Made by a program: the position numbers and the translations under genes
Part shown: piece by piece, positions 45,594 to 54,179 of the stretch
Layout of the letters: every line of letters begins with the position of its first letter
How positions within the stretch are numbered: position 1 is the first letter of the stretch
Notes under the pieces: generated by a model
The model's database searches: none
Seen by the model: the letters and a program-made list of their open reading frames with translations, nothing else
Told to the model about the DNA's origin: nothing
DNA from: JAWVFM01 sp963823245
GTDB lineage: Bacteria; Actinomycetota; Thermoleophilia; Solirubrobacterales; 70-9
Direction of reading: 5' to 3'
Assembly: GCA_963823245.1 (NCBI GenBank)
Contig: CAWGKQ010000010.1
Location: 124,001-188,000, forward strand
Length of the DNA stretch: 64,000 nucleotides

Positions 45594-47253
45594 ATGAAGC
45601 CGCTTTCGGCGGATCGCCGCAATTTGCGATGGCCCGGGATCGCCCTTGGTGCCCTCGTCGTCGTCTCGACGGCCCTGATCCTCTACATGAACCGCGGCAC
45701 CACATTCTGGGTCGACGAGCTCTTCTTCTTCCAGAACAGCAAGGGCCTCGACCCGAACACCCTCCTGGCACCCCACAACGGGCAGCTCGTGCTCGTAGCC
45801 CGGTTGATCTACGCCGGCCTGTTCGAGGCGTTCGGGCCCGACTACACCGTCTTCCGCGTCGTTGCGGCGCTGGGGGTCGCTGCGGTCGGCGGGCTCGTCT
45901 ACCTCCTCGCGCGCCCGCGCGTCGGCGGCATCGTCGCCCTCGCACCGGTGGCCGTTCTTCTGCTCTTCGGGTCTGCCTGGGGCGAAACGGTGAGCCCGAA
46001 CGGCATCCTCAACACCTACTGCCTGGCGTCCGTCCTGGGCGCGCTCTTGGCACTCGACCGAGGCGGGCGCTTCGCCGACCCCCTCGCCTGCGTGCTCCTG
46101 ACGATCTCGATTGCCTCGTGGTCGTTCGGCGTCGCGGCCTGCGCCGGCATCGGGGTGTGGCTCCTCGCCACCGGGCAGTGGCGCCGCATGTGGATCGTCG
46201 CCCTGCCATTGGTTCTCGTACGGCGCCTGGTACGCGGCCCGCTCCAGCTTCGTGCCGCCGGCCCCAACGACGGCCCTGAACGCTGACCTCTCGAACCTCC
46301 TCCTGGCGCCGAATTTCGCGCTGCAATCGGCGGGCGCCGCGGCCGCAGGCCTCCTGGGACTCGACTACGGGTTCGGTCAGGCCGGTGGCGCAAGCCCGCC
46401 CGGACTCGACTCCGCCTGGGCACCCGCTGCTGCCGCCGCGGTGGTGATCGCGCTCGCGATCGCGCGCCGCCGTAACGGCGCGGGCCGAGTCGCCTGGCCG
46501 CTGATCGCAATCGTCGCGTGCTTCTACATCCTCATCGCGGCCGGAATCACGTACGGGCGCCTGCCGGAGGCTGGGCAGTACACCTACCCCGTGGCCGCCC
46601 TGGTGGTCCTGATCGCCGTCGAGATGCTGGCCGGCATTCGCTTCGGGGCGGCGGCCGTGTGGGCGATCCTCGCGGTCTCGGTGTTTGCGGTGGCCGCCAA
46701 CGTGATGCTCCTGAAGAACGCGGGCGACTATCTGCGGGGGTACTCGGAGGCGGTCCGGGCCGAGCTTGGCGCGATCGAGCTTGCGCGCCCCATGCCGGCG
46801 CCCAGGCTGATGGTCTCCGCCGGGGTGCTCGGGTCCCCTCTTGTCGCGGGCACCGTCCTCGCGGGTCCCTACCTCGATGCCGTCGCTCGAATCGGGTCGT
46901 TCGCCGACTCCCCGTCCGCGATCGCCGCCGAGCCCGAGGAGGCGCGGGAGGGCGCCGACGCCGTCCTCGCGCAGGCCGCCGGCGTGCACGCCGTCGCTAC
47001 ACCCAAGCCGGGACCCGACCTCACGTGCCGCGTCGTCCGCCGGGGTGGATTCGCGCTCTCGCCGGGGAGGACGCTGCTGTCGGCGCGGTCGGCGGCCCAG
47101 CTTCAGCTGCGCCGCTTCGGATCCGCGTATACGGTTGCCGCGGGCACCGTGCCCGCAAACGGGTTCGTCGCCGTCCGAACCTCCCGCGACGCCTTCCCGC
47201 TTCCATGGCGCGGGCAGGTCGTTCCCTCTGAGCCGACCACGATATGCCGCTAG
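45594..47253 (+). CDS. GT-C-like membrane protein, paralogue 1, one frameshift
   Basis: About 552 residues. TM1 (GIALGALVVVSTALILYMNR) is followed by TTFWVDELFFFQNSKGLDPN and LAPHNGQLVLVARLIYAGLF, an acidic first external loop as in GT-C enzymes. About nine further hydrophobic segments follow, then a C-terminal external domain (LMVSAGVLGSPLVAGTVLAG; RRGGFALSPGRTLLSARSAA; LQLRRFGSAYTVAAGTVPAN). An extra G at about 46218 breaks the frame; removing it gives LPLVLYGAWYAARSSF, matching paralogue 2. Not assigned to a named family; a polyprenyl-phosphate-sugar-dependent glycosyltransferase is the best guess. First of three tandem paralogues. Confidence 0.68.
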
Positions 47254-48932
47254 AGCCTCGATCCTCGGCGCGGCGAGAAGGGCGGGTGGTCGGCTACCTG
47301 GAGGGGAAGGGCGGCTGGGTCGCGCTGGCTGCGGCCTGCGCGTGCTCGATCGCCCTCCTCCTCTACCTCGGCCGCGGGACCACCTTCTACCTCGACGAGA
47401 TCACGATCTTCTCGGAGAGCAAGGGGTTCGACCTCCGCTATCTCCTCAGCCCCCACGACGGGCAGCTGATCCTGCTCGCGCGCCTCGTCTACTCGGGGGT
47501 CTTCAAGCTGTTCGGGGCCGATTACGTCCTCCTCCGGGTCATCGACGCGTGCGGAGTGGCGATCGTCGGCGCCCTGCTCTACGCGCTCGTCCGCAGGCGC
47601 GTGGGCGGCGCGCTGGCCCTTCCCGCAGCGCTGATCGTCCTGTTCTTCGGCACCGGCTGGGAGGTCGTGCTCTCGCCGGTCGGAATCCTCAACGTCTACT
47701 GCCTCGCGGCGGGCCTGGGCGCGCTGCTGGCACTCGACCGAGGCGGGCGCTTCGCCGACCCCCTCGCCTGCGCGCTCCTCGTCGTGGCCGTCTCGAGCTA
47801 CTCGTTCGGGGTGGCGGTGTCGGTCGGGGTCGCCGTGCTCGTCCTCGCCCGGCCCGACCGATCGCAACGGGCGTGGGTCTTCGGCATCCCGCTCCTCCTC
47901 TACGCGGCCTGGACGATCGCCAAGCCGAGCCTGGCGGGCCCGCTGTCCGGCGCGACCGGCTTCGACCTCGCGGACGTCGCGACGTTCCCGGCCTTCGCGG
48001 CGGAGTCCATTGCCCACATCACGGGCGCGGTCTTCGGCCTCAACTACAACTTCGCGCAGCAAAACCCGGCGCTCGCGCCGCCGGACGGTTCCTGGGGCGC
48101 CGTGATGGCGGCAGTAATCGCGGTCGCGGTTGTATGGCGGTTCCGGCGGCGGCGGCTCTCGACGATGGCGTTGGCGCTGATCGCGATCCTCCTCTCCTTC
48201 TGGCTCGCGATCACGGTGGCGTCGGGCTTCAGCCGGCCGCCGTGGAACGGCCGCTACCTCTACCCGGGGGCGATCGTCCTGATCCTGCTCGGCGCCGAGA
48301 TGGCCCGGGGGATCCGCGTGACGCCGCGGCTGGTTGCGGCGGGGTTTGCCGTCGCCGTGGTGGCGCTCGCGGGGAACATCTCGTTTCTCCGTGACGCCTC
48401 GACGTTCCTGCGCTCCTACAGCGAGAGCACGCGCGCGGACCTCGCCGCGATCGACATCGCTCGCGATCACGTGCCGCCGCTCTTCATCCCGTCAGCCGGC
48501 GTTCTGTCGGACCCCCGCCTCGCGGCCTCGGTGCAACCCCTGAGGTACCTCCCGGCGGTCGCACGCAACGGATCGTTCGCCTTCAGCCCGGAAGAGCTCC
48601 GTGGCGCGCCGGAGTCCGATCGCGCGGATGCCGACGCGATCCTCGGCCAGGCCTACTCGCTGCACGTGGTGCCGGCGCCGCCGCCGCGAAGCCGTCGCGG
48701 CTGCGCCCGGGTGGGATCGAGCGATTTCGAGCTTCCCCGCGGGGGCGCACGGATTCTGGCGCAGCGGGGCGGCGAGCTGGTGCTGCGGCGCTTCGCCGAC
48801 GCGCCGACCGTGCAGGCGGGAAGCATCCCCGCCGGGGATTTCATGGCGATCCGTCTCCCCGGCGACCGGGCCCCGGACCCCTGGCGCGGGCAGCTGACGC
48901 CGGCTCAGCCGATTACCGTCTGCGCGCCGTGA
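47244..48932 (+). CDS. GT-C-like membrane protein, paralogue 2
   Basis: 562 residues, intact. ACACSIALLLYLGRGTTFYL (TM1) and DEITIFSESKGFDLRYLLSP with HDGQLILLARLVYSGVFKLF form the conserved N-terminus; LGALLALDRGGRFADPLACA is nearly identical to paralogue 1, suggesting recent duplication or gene conversion. Later segments: SFWLAITVASGFSRPPWNGR with YLYPGAIVLILLGAEMARGI, then the C-terminal external domain (SSDFELPRGGARILAQRGGE; ELVLRRFADAPTVQAGSIPA). ATG 47244 overlaps the preceding stop; GTG 47286 is an alternative. Function inferred only from topology and locus. Confidence 0.72.
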   Translation: MPLEPRSSARREGRVVGYLEGKGGWVALAAACACSIALLLYLGRGTTFYLDEITIFSESKGFDLRYLLSPHDGQLILLARLVYSGVFKLFGADYVLLRVIDACGVAIVGALLYALVRRRVGGALALPAALIVLFFGTGWEVVLSPVGILNVYCLAAGLGALLALDRGGRFADPLACALLVVAVSSYSFGVAVSVGVAVLVLARPDRSQRAWVFGIPLLLYAAWTIAKPSLAGPLSGATGFDLADVATFPAFAAESIAHITGAVFGLNYNFAQQNPALAPPDGSWGAVMAAVIAVAVVWRFRRRRLSTMALALIAILLSFWLAITVASGFSRPPWNGRYLYPGAIVLILLGAEMARGIRVTPRLVAAGFAVAVVALAGNISFLRDASTFLRSYSESTRADLAAIDIARDHVPPLFIPSAGVLSDPRLAASVQPLRYLPAVARNGSFAFSPEELRGAPESDRADADAILGQAYSLHVVPAPPPRSRRGCARVGSSDFELPRGGARILAQRGGELVLRRFADAPTVQAGSIPAGDFMAIRLPGDRAPDPWRGQLTPAQPITVCAP

Positions 48933-49574
48933 ACTACGAGCGCCTCTACGCATACCGGTTCCGCGACGTCGACCAGGCCTCCCGCGAGGCCGTGTGGAAG
49001 CCGATCTCGCGCTTCATCCACGAGCAGCTCGGCCGGCCCGAGGTCGTGCTCGATCCGGCCGCGGGCAGGTGCGAGTTCATCAACGCGGTCCCCGCGAAGG
49101 AGCGCTGGGCCGTCGACCAGGTGAAGTTCCCGGAGCGGGCCGTCGCACCCGGCACCCACACGCTCGTCGGGGACATCCTCGAGGTCGAGCTCCCCAACTC
49201 GCACTTCGACGGGGTCTTCCTCTCCAACTTCCTCGAGCACCTGACCTCGCAGGAGATGGTCGCCAGGCGTGCTCGAGCGGCTCCGCGAGAGCATGCGGCC
49301 CAGTGGCCGCATCGCGGTGATGGGCCCGAACTACCGCTACTGCCACAGGGAGTACTGGGACTGCGCCGACCACACCCTCGCGCTCACGCACGTCGCGGTC
49401 GCCGAGCATCTCTACGCGGCCGGCTTCGAGGTCGCGCGGGTCGTGCCGCGGTTCCTCCCGTATTCCTTCCGCGGGCATCTGCCGGCGTCCGAGCGGCTGA
49501 CCTCCCTCTACCTGAAGGCGCCGATTGCCTGGCGGCTCCTCGGGGCCCAGTTCCTGGTCGTCGGCGAGCGTTGA
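48929..49574 (+). CDS. SAM-dependent methyltransferase between membrane paralogues, one frameshift
   Basis: About 215 residues from GTG 48929, overlapping the previous stop (GTGA). YERLYAYRFRDVDQASREAV, RPEVVLDPAAGRCEFINAVP (degenerate motif I, DPAAGRCEF), HFDGVFLSNFLEHLTSQEMV (motif IV), then after an extra C at about 49269: VLERLRESMRPSGRIAVMGP, NYRYCHREYWDCADHTLALT, RLTSLYLKAPIAWRLLGAQF. The YWDxxDHxxAL pattern is common in methyltransferases of glycan clusters. It ends one base before the third membrane paralogue starts. Confidence 0.8.
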
Positions 49575-49575
49575 C

Positions 49576-51258
49576 GTGAAGCGGGCGATCGACGCGCTCG
49601 AGACCGAGCGGGGCGGCTGGCTCGCCGCCGGGGCGGCGGCGGTGATCTCAATCGCCCTGACCCTGTGGCTCACCCGGGGGTCGACGTTCTTCATCGACGA
49701 CCTCTTCTTCTTCAACGCGAACCACGGGTTCGACCTCAAGGTCTTCCTGAGCCAGCACAACGGCCACCTCGTCTTCGTCCCGCGGCTGGTCTGGGCGATC
49801 GTCATCAAGCTCTTCGGGGCGGACTTCACGGCGTTCAGGGTCGTCCAGGCGCTGATGGTCGCGTCCGTCGGCCTGCTGGTCTTCGCGCTGGCCCGCCGCC
49901 GGGTCGGGAACGCCGTCGCCTTCGCCCTGATGCTCCCGCTCCTCTTCTTCGGCTCGGGCTGGGACACGACGATGACGGTCATCGGGCTCCCGAGCTCGCT
50001 CTCGGTGCTGTTCGGGCTCGGCGCGATGTGGGTCCTGACCAGCGGACGGAGGTACGCGGCGCCGCTCGCGTGCCTCCTGCTGATCCTGTCGGTCGCAAGC
50101 TACGGCGCCGGCCTGGCCTTCGCGGTCGGGGTCGCCGTCGTCGTCCTCGTCGGGCCCGATCGATGGCGCCGCGCGTGGATCTTCGCGGTGCCGCTCGCGC
50201 TCTACGCCGCCTGGTACGTCGCGAAGCCCGGCCTCGACGGCCCGCTGTTCCACGCGGGTGTCAGCGTGAAGCTCACCAACGCCCTCACCGTCCCGCAATA
50301 CATCGCCGACGCCGCGGGCGCCACGACGGCGGCCCTCGCGGGCCTCGGCTACAGCTTCTTCCCCTCCTCGACCGGGGCGCCGCCGACCGCGATCGACAGC
50401 GTCTGGGGGCCGGTGCTCGCCGCCATCGCGGCCGGAGCGCTGGTCCTCGCCCTACGGCGCGCCCGCCGCCCCCAGCGCATCTGGCCGTGGATCGCGATCC
50501 TCATCGCCTTCTGGGCATCGATCGGCCTCGCGTTCTCGGCGCTCCGGTTCCCCGGGTCGACCCGCTACCTGTACCCGGCCGCGGCCGCGGCCCTGGTCCT
50601 CGCCGCGGAGGCCTTGGCGTGCTTTCGCATCAGCCGGCGCATGGTCGCCATCGTCTTCGGCCTCGTCGTCCTCTCGCTCGCAGCCAACCTCGCGACCATG
50701 CGCGAGGCGGGGAGCTATCTCAGAGACACCGGAGCCGCCGAGCGCGCCGATTTCGCCGCCATCGAGATCGCCCGGCCACATGAGCGCGCGGACTTCGTTC
50801 CCTCGATCGGCGCGCTCGCCGGCCCCCTGGCCGAGGGAGGGGTGAGGGCGGGCTCGCATCTCGCCGCCGTCGACCGCAACGGCTCCTTCGCCGACACGAT
50901 CCCGGAGCTCGCCGCGGCTCCGGAGGGGAAGCGCGAGGAGGCCGACAAGGTGCTCGCGGAGGCGCTGGGGCTGCAGCTTCGGCCCGCCGGCCCGCCGGCC
51001 CATCTGGGCGCCTGCACCCGCCTCGACGGTGCCGCCGCCTCGGCGGGGTTCCGGCTGCCGCGCGGTGGCGCCCTCATTCGCTCGCAGCCCGGTGGCGCGA
51101 TCGCGCTTCGGCGGTTCGCCGACGCCTACACGGTCGATCCGGGAGAGGTCCCAGCGCGCTCGTTCGCCCAGCTCACGATCCCGCGCGACCTGGCGCCGCA
51201 GCCATGGTGGGCACAGATCTCGGGCGCGAAGGCGGTCACTGTCTGCCCGGCGCAGTGA
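49576..51258 (+). CDS. GT-C-like membrane protein, paralogue 3
   Basis: 560 residues from GTG 49576, one base after the previous stop. AAAVISIALTLWLTRGSTFF (TM1), IDDLFFFNANHGFDLKVFLS and QHNGHLVFVPRLVWAIVIKL: the acidic pair is ID-D here, VDE and LDE in paralogues 1 and 2. Eight or nine more TM segments, then the same C-terminal external domain (ASAGFRLPRGGALIRSQPGG; AIALRRFADAYTVDPGEVPA). More diverged than paralogues 1 and 2 are from each other. Role inferred as in paralogue 1. Confidence 0.72.
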   Translation: MKRAIDALETERGGWLAAGAAAVISIALTLWLTRGSTFFIDDLFFFNANHGFDLKVFLSQHNGHLVFVPRLVWAIVIKLFGADFTAFRVVQALMVASVGLLVFALARRRVGNAVAFALMLPLLFFGSGWDTTMTVIGLPSSLSVLFGLGAMWVLTSGRRYAAPLACLLLILSVASYGAGLAFAVGVAVVVLVGPDRWRRAWIFAVPLALYAAWYVAKPGLDGPLFHAGVSVKLTNALTVPQYIADAAGATTAALAGLGYSFFPSSTGAPPTAIDSVWGPVLAAIAAGALVLALRRARRPQRIWPWIAILIAFWASIGLAFSALRFPGSTRYLYPAAAAALVLAAEALACFRISRRMVAIVFGLVVLSLAANLATMREAGSYLRDTGAAERADFAAIEIARPHERADFVPSIGALAGPLAEGGVRAGSHLAAVDRNGSFADTIPELAAAPEGKREEADKVLAEALGLQLRPAGPPAHLGACTRLDGAAASAGFRLPRGGALIRSQPGGAIALRRFADAYTVDPGEVPARSFAQLTIPRDLAPQPWWAQISGAKAVTVCPAQ

Positions 51259-51265
51259 GCGACGC

Positions 51266-51358
51266 TTGAACGGCGCCATCTCCTGGCTCCAGCGTGGCCG
51301 CCACGGCTGGGTGGTTCTCGGCGTCGCCATCGCGGCCTACGGGCTGATGGCGATGTAG
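51266..51358 (+). CDS. 30-residue membrane stub, possible remnant of a fourth paralogue
   Basis: TTG 51266, 7 bp after paralogue 3. The product NGAISWLQRGRHGWVVLGVA, IAAYGLMAM is a basic segment followed by one TM helix, laid out like the N-terminus of the three paralogues (short basic head, GW, TM1), then TAG at 51356-51358. Either a genuine microprotein or the truncated start of a fourth copy. Confidence 0.4.
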   Translation: MNGAISWLQRGRHGWVVLGVAIAAYGLMAM

Positions 51359-51451
51359 CGGAGCTCGTCCTGCCCGCCGACCAGTACGAAGGAACTTGGC
51401 AGCTCGCCGTGTCATCGGCCAGGGCTGGCCTGCTCTGCCGGCCGGCCTAAC

Positions 51452-51457
51452 TAGGCT
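51452..51457 (+). promoter_or_regulatory. -10-like hexamer TAGGCT for the methyltransferase
   Basis: Ends 10 nt before ATG 51468; no Shine-Dalgarno. Confidence 0.4.
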
Positions 51458-51467
51458 GCCCCCGTCA

Positions 51468-52352
51468 ATGGCAGGAATGGACCGTCCCTTTCCGCCGCCC
51501 AATCTCGTCCATCGTGTCTACCCGGTGGACGAATGGAGCGACCCACTCGCCGTCTACGAGCAGATGGGCGCGGAGACGAAGGGCGCGATCCTGAAGCTCC
51601 TGGGCGATGAATGGTCGTTCGCCGGCAAGCGCGTTCTCGACTTCGGCTGCGGCGCCGGGCGGACCCTGCGGCACTTCCTCCCGGAGGCCGAGGAGGCCGA
51701 CCTCTGGGGGGTCGACGTCGATCAGGCGAGCATCGACTGGCTCCGGCAGAACCTCTGCCCGCCGCTCTCGGCGCGGCGGATCGCGCACGGGCCTCCCGCC
51801 GGGCTCGAGCCCGGTTCGTTCGACCTGGCCTGGGCGATCTCGGTCTTCACCCACCTGCCCCAGATGACGTCGCTGCAATGGCTGCTCGAGCTGCACCGCC
51901 TCCTCCGGCCCGGCGGGCTGCTCATTGCCACCTATTACGGGCGCTGGAACTCGCAGTTCCTGGCCGGCGAGCCCTGGGACGACGACAAGGTCGGGATGAA
52001 CGTGCTCCAGCACACACGGCCGTGGGACGAGGGCGGCCCGGTGGTCCTGATGTCGGACTGGTGGGTGCGCGCGCACTGGGGGCGCGCCTTCGAGATCCTC
52101 GAGGTGACGCCGCAGTTCCACAACTTCACGTGGCTCCTCATGCGCCGCCGCGAGGTGGAGCTCACGACCGAGGACCTCGAGCGACCGGAGGACGATCCGC
52201 GCGAGGTCGCCGCCCTTCGCCACAACCTGCGCCAGCTACAGCGCGAGGTCGAGGACCTCACGGATCGGATCGGCGAGGTGCGCCGCGGCTACGAGTCGAC
52301 GCTCAGCTGGCGGCTCACCCGGCCGCTCCGGGCGCGCCGCGGAGCCGGATAG
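51468..52352 (+). CDS. SAM-dependent methyltransferase with C-terminal coiled coil
   Basis: 294 residues from ATG 51468 (or ATG 51477). NLVHRVYPVDEWSDPLAVYE, WSFAGKRVLDFGCGAGRTLR (motif I), ADLWGVDVDQASIDWLRQNL, FDLAWAISVFTHLPQMTSLQ (motif IV), LLRPGGLLIATYYGRWNSQF, VVLMSDWWVRAHWGRAFEIL. The C-terminal helix (REVAALRHNLRQLQREVEDL) ends YESTLSWRLTRPLRARRGAG, like the SPSWRITAPLRR tail of the methyltransferase at 31052. The shared tail suggests a common partner or membrane site in the glycan pathway. Substrate unknown. Confidence 0.87.
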   Translation: MAGMDRPFPPPNLVHRVYPVDEWSDPLAVYEQMGAETKGAILKLLGDEWSFAGKRVLDFGCGAGRTLRHFLPEAEEADLWGVDVDQASIDWLRQNLCPPLSARRIAHGPPAGLEPGSFDLAWAISVFTHLPQMTSLQWLLELHRLLRPGGLLIATYYGRWNSQFLAGEPWDDDKVGMNVLQHTRPWDEGGPVVLMSDWWVRAHWGRAFEILEVTPQFHNFTWLLMRRREVELTTEDLERPEDDPREVAALRHNLRQLQREVEDLTDRIGEVRRGYESTLSWRLTRPLRARRGAG

Positions 52353-52363
52353 GCTCTCCCGCG

Positions 52364-52750
52364 ATGCTCGGAGCTGACACCTTCGTCAGCGCGCTGTTGC
52401 GCATCGTCGGGACGGTCGCCGTCCTCGCGGCCGTCTACTTCTTCATCGTGAAGCCCGTGTTGCACACGACGGAGAAGGTGTCGCACGATGTCAACCACAG
52501 CTTCAACCAGTCGTTCCACCAGGGCGAGGCCCAGCAGCGGGCGGCTAGGAGGCAGACGAATCGCGCGCTGCGGCAGGCGAACCGCGCCGTCCGCCAGGCG
52601 GGGATCCAGGCCTCACAGGCAACCGTCAAGGTCCAGAAGGCCGTCAAGGGCCAGACCGGCGTCGCGGGCCTGCCGAAGCACGCGCAGAAGGTGATTCGCT
52701 GTCTGCAGAACGCGAACGGCGACGTCACCAAGCTCGCGAAGTGCCACTAG
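52364..52750 (+). CDS. small single-TM protein with basic helical tail
   Basis: 128 residues from ATG 52364. One N-terminal TM segment (ALLRIVGTVAVLAAVYFFIV), then a Gln/Arg/Ala-rich helix (SFHQGEAQQRAARRQTNRAL, RQANRAVRQAGIQASQATVK) and two cysteines near the end (VIRCLQNANGDVTKLAKCH). No known domain is recognised. It lies 11 bp after the methyltransferase and 13 bp before the flippase, so probably belongs to the same transcript; a scaffold or accessory role in export is possible but unproven. Confidence 0.6.
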   Translation: MLGADTFVSALLRIVGTVAVLAAVYFFIVKPVLHTTEKVSHDVNHSFNQSFHQGEAQQRAARRQTNRALRQANRAVRQAGIQASQATVKVQKAVKGQTGVAGLPKHAQKVIRCLQNANGDVTKLAKCH

Positions 52751-52763
52751 CGCCGACGGCGGT

Positions 52764-54161
52764 TTGAGCCCCGCCGGCCCGGCCGGCCCGCCAGGCCGCG
52801 AGGAGACCGCCCCGGTCGCCGCGCCGCGTGCTCTCGGCGTCGGCGCGCTGCTCGCCTCCGCGGGCCTGATCGGAGCGTTTGTCGCCCTCGGCCTCAACAC
52901 GATCGCCGTGGCCCGCATCGAGGGACCGCACGGGACCGGCCTTGTCGCGCTCTCCACCCAGGTCGTCTTGATCGCGACGCTGGTCGCCGGCATCGGCCTG
53001 CGCACGAGCGTCGCCTACCGGGTCGGGGCGCGGCTGTGGTCCCCGCGAGGCGCGATCCACGGAGCCATTCGTGCGTCGCTCGGGCTCGGGGCGTTGGGCG
53101 CAGTGCTCGGTTTCGCGGTCTACCTCCTCCTTCGCCACTCCGCCATGAGCGACTTCAGCCCGCTGATGGCGGCCTGCCTCATGGGCGTTCTGCCTTTCGT
53201 CCTCGTCTGGTGGATCGTGCCGGCCGTCCCGCTGGCGATGGAGCGATTCGAGGAGTACGCCCTCGTCACCCTTTCGGCGCCGATCTGCGTGCTGGTCGCG
53301 TGCCCGATCGGAGCCGCTCTCGGCGGCTCCACGGGGACGGTGATCGGATTTGCGGCCGGCTACCTCATCGGGGGCTCGCTCACCGCGGGCTGGGCGCTAC
53401 GTCTCGCGGCCAGCCCCGAGGTCGCCGGAGGGCCGGACGAGGGCGTGAGGGCCGCCGGGGGATTCGGACTCCGGGCCTGGGTGAACGACCTGTTCCAGTT
53501 CATCAACGTGCGTCCCGACCTGTTCGTGCTCAGCGCCTATTTCGGAGCTGCGGTCACGGGCGTCTACGCGATCACCGTCTCGATCACGGCGCTTGTGTGG
53601 GTCGTCTCACAGCCCCTCGCGTCGGTTGTCCTCCCGCGGGCCGCCGGGCTCGACTCGCCGATCGCCGAGCCGCGCCTCGAGACGAGCGAGCCGCATATCA
53701 CGGCCGTCCGCCACGCAGTGCTGGTGTGCGCCCTCGGGGTGGTCGCCTTGATCCCCGCGCTGCTGATCGCACCGACGGTCTGGGGGCCCGGCTTCGGTCG
53801 AATCCCGCAGCTCGGGTTCATAATGGCGCCCGGCGTGGCGCTTCTCGGAGTGGCGCGGGTGATGGTCGCTGCGTTCACTGGGCGCGGCGCTGCCAACCAT
53901 GCCCTCGCGGTCGGATTCGTGGCCTTTCCCCTGACCTTCGTCGCGTACATGCTCGTCATCCCGGATCACGGCTCGACCGGCGCGGCCGTGGTGTCGTGCG
54001 CGTCATTCATTGCGGTCTCGATCCTCTCGGCCGTCCTGTTCTTCCGCTCGACGGGCGCCCGCCTCCAAGACGCGCTGATCCCCCGGCGAGGCGACCTGCA
54101 CTCCTACTTCGTGCTTGCCCGGCGCGTCAGGAGCGGCCGCCTCGGCCGCCACCACGACTAG
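52764..54161 (+). CDS. Wzx-like polysaccharide flippase (MOP superfamily)
   Basis: 465 residues from TTG 52764, with about 12-14 predicted TM segments in the pattern of MATE/Wzx-type transporters. Examples: GVGALLASAGLIGAFVALGL, TQVVLIATLVAGIGLRTSVA, PAPLA-type loops, AWVNDLFQFINVRPDLFVLS, AYFGAAVTGVYAITVSITAL, LGVVALIPALLIAPTVWGPG, FGRIPQLGFIMAPGVALLGV. The NDLFQFINVRPD helix matches TM7 of O-antigen flippases. It should carry lipid-linked glycan across the membrane, closing the glycan locus. No polymerase (Wzy) is recognised nearby. Confidence 0.85.
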   Translation: MSPAGPAGPPGREETAPVAAPRALGVGALLASAGLIGAFVALGLNTIAVARIEGPHGTGLVALSTQVVLIATLVAGIGLRTSVAYRVGARLWSPRGAIHGAIRASLGLGALGAVLGFAVYLLLRHSAMSDFSPLMAACLMGVLPFVLVWWIVPAVPLAMERFEEYALVTLSAPICVLVACPIGAALGGSTGTVIGFAAGYLIGGSLTAGWALRLAASPEVAGGPDEGVRAAGGFGLRAWVNDLFQFINVRPDLFVLSAYFGAAVTGVYAITVSITALVWVVSQPLASVVLPRAAGLDSPIAEPRLETSEPHITAVRHAVLVCALGVVALIPALLIAPTVWGPGFGRIPQLGFIMAPGVALLGVARVMVAAFTGRGAANHALAVGFVAFPLTFVAYMLVIPDHGSTGAAVVSCASFIAVSILSAVLFFRSTGARLQDALIPRRGDLHSYFVLARRVRSGRLGRHHD

Positions 54162-54179
54162 CCGGTCGAGATCGGCTGT

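Noticed and set aside
45594..51258. Dolichyl-phosphate mannosyltransferase assignment for the three membrane paralogues
   Set aside because: Topology and acidic loop fit GT-C broadly, but no PMT-specific motif could be confirmed by eye; kept as GT-C-like.
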